From Deltaproteobacteria bacterium (GTDB lineage: Bacteria; Desulfobacterota; Deferrimicrobia; Deferrimicrobiales; Deferrimicrobiaceae), in the NCBI GenBank assembly GCA_021802685.1, contig JAJZRM010000120.1, positions 1 to 7,860 on the forward strand: DNA of 7,860 bases, in the 5' to 3' direction. The notes beneath the pieces are model-generated. The model did not search any database. It worked only from the letters and a program-made list of their open reading frames with translations, and had not been told where the DNA came from. The position numbers and the translations under genes are program-made. Shown here piece by piece: positions 6,701 through 7,860 of the stretch. Position 1 is the stretch's first letter. The number at the start of each line of letters is the position of its first letter.

Positions 6701-7860
6701 TGCAATGGGGAACTCGAATTCGTAAGGGAGGATCCGGACAACTACGATCTGCAGGTGCTGGACCAGGGCTACTCGATGCTGCGACCCGAGGAACATACCG
6801 CCATGGTCCCCCACGACGAACGGGAGCGGCTGGAGAATCTGTTCAAGGGGGAGTCGGACGCAGTCAACGCCTTTGTCTGTACGCCGACCCTTGAACTTGG
6901 CGTTGACATCGGCCAACTGGATGCTGTTCTGATGCGAAATGTCCCTCCGCTCCCTGCCAACTACTGGCAGCGTGCCGGGCGGGCCGGGCGTCGCCACCGG
7001 ATGGCGGTTGATATGACCTACTGTCGGCCCGTGTCACACGACCGGTCCTACTTCGCAGAGCCACTGAAGCTGCTTGCGGGCCGGGTCGACCCGCCGGCGT
7101 TCAACCTGAGAAACGACCTCATGGTCGCCAAGCATACGCATGCGACGATCATCACGAGGTTGCACCAGTACACCCGTGACCTCGCCCGGCCGGAGACGGA
7201 GCGTCGGGAGATCGAGGATATGCTCCGGACCTGCCTGCCGGATCAGGTTTCGCGCTATTTATTCGAGGATGGCCGGTTAAGGGAAAGACCCTTCGACCTT
7301 TCTCCCCTTCGATCGCTGATCGCCCGGAACGCCGACGACCTTGCTGCATATGTGGAAAGGGCATTCCGCCAGGGATGGCCCCGCGAGGATGCGGAAGTGA
7401 CGCATCCGGAAGCGTTGAAAGGTCACGTAGCCGGAATGGTGGAGGGGCTTGAAGAGGTCATCGGGCGCCTCAGGCGACGGCTCCGCTGGGCCATGGAGCA
7501 GATAAGACGTCTCAACGGTGTGCGCGAGCGGCAGGGCGATCTGGATCCGGAGGACGAGGCGCTGTTCCGTCGCTGCGACGGGCTCGTGAAGCGCCTCAAG
7601 GGCACCGCGAAGCGCCGTAGACGCGAAGCGGAAGGATACGATGACATCAACACTTACGGCGTGCTTTCCGCCGAAGGCTTCCTGCCCGGATACGGGCTCG
7701 AGGTGGGCTCCGTGCTGGGGACCGCCGAGATACCTTTCTGGCGCCTGGGCGCGATGGAATTTGCTTTGCCAAGGCCGCCAAGCGTCGCCTTGAGGGAGTA
7801 CGTTCCCGGCAACCTGATTTATGCCAACGGGAATCGCTTCGTGGCCCGCCGCTTCCATCG
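3770..7860 (+). CDS. Giant DEAH-box superfamily 2 helicase, zinc-cluster rich, DUF1998-type; 3'-truncated
   Basis: The frame is open without interruption from ATG 3770 to the window end (1363 full codons, no stop). It should be an ATP-driven DNA translocase or helicase. RecA1: VYGHQEEAI (91-99), Walker A STGTGSGKT (111-119, Lys118), YPMNALAEDQL (148-158), TNVKQLE (240-246), DEAH (269-272), TSAT (305-308). About 365 residues follow, with Cys pairs 514/517, 587/590, 601/604 and 629/632. RecA2 begins near LVFCDNRQDA (675-684), is interrupted by about 350 residues with a helix-turn-helix-like stretch (about 885-920) and Cys957, 960, 973, 978, then resumes with TPTLELGVDIG (1038-1048) and motif VI QRAGRAGR (1067-1074). 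The region 1215-1285 is charged and helical. FLPGYGL and ALREYVPGNLIY near the end resemble the lead-in to a DUF1998 metal-binding domain, probably beyond the window. It resembles large COG1205/DruE-like helicases; its start does not resemble DISARM DrmA as I recall it. Family is confident, system is not. Confidence 0.93.
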   Translation, partial: MALNPIVFTEKIVRSFLRYQLTAYPFADPRLHSQMRRLLSLDETRRSPLLKGPYVSLSRPFRQGAAVQSLVDEGIFHPHMRQRIPSGITHVYGHQEEAIRAIHAGRTTLVSTGTGSGKTECFLYPIVSKSLKLRDEGAPAGISAIIVYPMNALAEDQLGRLRSLLAGTGIPFGMYVGKTPERENEVAGIRLPAGASRADYEARLAEVRREKRSETVYPPEEVRSREMMRKPGHQPRILLTNVKQLELLLTRQRDVELFSGARLDFLVFDEAHTFTGAHGAETACLIRRLRAFCGRDARDTVCVATSATIVDRGNPDAARDFASRFFGVSKESIAAVGEAYEGEVWSESRIIPPAPGKDPGPLLDDCVRAIEDSSGDGRDIRTVYRNLSGTDLSAGHWPEALHTALSKNEVVYRLSEVLGRPCTLHDLPAELEKAAGRPVTEAEILCWLTLGAAARCEGRPLLRPVVHGFVRGISGAVVSFPENEDGPRLWLAAEDEVEAGGKEDPHAHFPLTTCTTCGQHYFVTFLKDFEFTGKVPGGGEASGKSSFWEPLEESRGGCRLVLLDRIVGGSEDEEMEEHDRIAALHFCRRCGAAHPEAAIRCLHCGVAGNTFVLYAVRQKKDNPGVLASCLSCGAAGRRIGSNYREPARPVRATNVADVHVLAQDMVHHSERPRLLVFCDNRQDAAFQAGWMKDHARRFRLRALMADGMKGTPVSVGDLAMHIDDILEKDVSLSRALVPEVWQVVRKEGGGGRHEQERRKFLRIQVLREVTLSSRQAIGLEPWGRMKIDYERLDGSLPWIQEHAHRLGMPPEDLRDGVASLLDYLRRKRVLHDPDREIFTKYWMDGDLEVQQGYLPQVGGPVGTKLRRGDQEKAELVTQWLSERGDTTVRQMAKKWGVAPEGIDAFLEGLFRFLVERRLLVPVTLKGSKGNPLPIVSGVYQVDADCLRLAPNHGVWRCRSCRRRTTRRTPGRFCPAWRCNGELEFVREDPDNYDLQVLDQGYSMLRPEEHTAMVPHDERERLENLFKGESDAVNAFVCTPTLELGVDIGQLDAVLMRNVPPLPANYWQRAGRAGRRHRMAVDMTYCRPVSHDRSYFAEPLKLLAGRVDPPAFNLRNDLMVAKHTHATIITRLHQYTRDLARPETERREIEDMLRTCLPDQVSRYLFEDGRLRERPFDLSPLRSLIARNADDLAAYVERAFRQGWPREDAEVTHPEALKGHVAGMVEGLEEVIGRLRRRLRWAMEQIRRLNGVRERQGDLDPEDEALFRRCDGLVKRLKGTAKRRRREAEGYDDINTYGVLSAEGFLPGYGLEVGSVLGTAEIPFWRLGAMEFALPRPPSVALREYVPGNLIYANGNRFVARRFH

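Noticed and set aside
6086..6997. 303-codon open frame on the minus strand
   Set aside because: Antisense to helicase residues that include the zinc cluster and motif V; no recognisable domain.
7277..7858. 193-codon open frame on the minus strand at the window end
   Set aside because: Antisense to the helicase C-terminal part, with no domain seen.
3770..7860. Assigning the helicase as DISARM DrmA
   Set aside because: The methyltransferase neighbour fits, but the N-terminus does not resemble DrmA as I recall it, and DrmB and DrmC are not visible in the window.

Overview
The window comes from a high-GC bacterium. Most of it looks about 60-65 % GC by eye, codons favour G/C in the third position, and genes are tightly packed and all on the + strand. 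Nothing here fixes the taxon; a deltaproteobacterium-like or other high-GC Gram-negative host is only a guess. No rRNA, tRNA, CRISPR array, insertion sequence or integrase is visible.

There are three coding regions. (1) Bases 2-2500 are the C-terminal 832 residues of a large N6-adenine DNA methyltransferase of the Eco57I/PglX-like class. It has the FHWELEFPDVF and NPPW motifs, a target-recognition-type region and a helical C-terminal domain. Its start, and probably its SAM-binding motif I, lie before the window. (2) After an AT-rich 89-base gap with a possible promoter comes a complete class II Fic protein (2590-3753), with an intact catalytic motif and an intact inhibitory motif. (3) Sixteen bases further on, with a good ribosome binding site, starts a very large superfamily 2 DEAH-box helicase (3770 to beyond the window end, at least 1363 residues). 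It carries several Cys-x-x-Cys clusters and a C-terminal region like that of DUF1998-associated helicases.

The most likely reading is part of an anti-phage defence island. A modifying methyltransferase beside a large DUF1998-type helicase is the core arrangement of DISARM, and Druantia systems also use a large DUF1998 helicase. I cannot assign the locus to either from this window alone: the start of the methyltransferase and the end of the helicase are missing, and a Fic gene between the two is not part of the canonical gene sets I know. A working model (inference) is that the methyltransferase marks self DNA, the helicase acts on unmodified or invading DNA, and the Fic protein, normally self-inhibited, adds a protein-AMPylation arm that could be regulatory or toxic.
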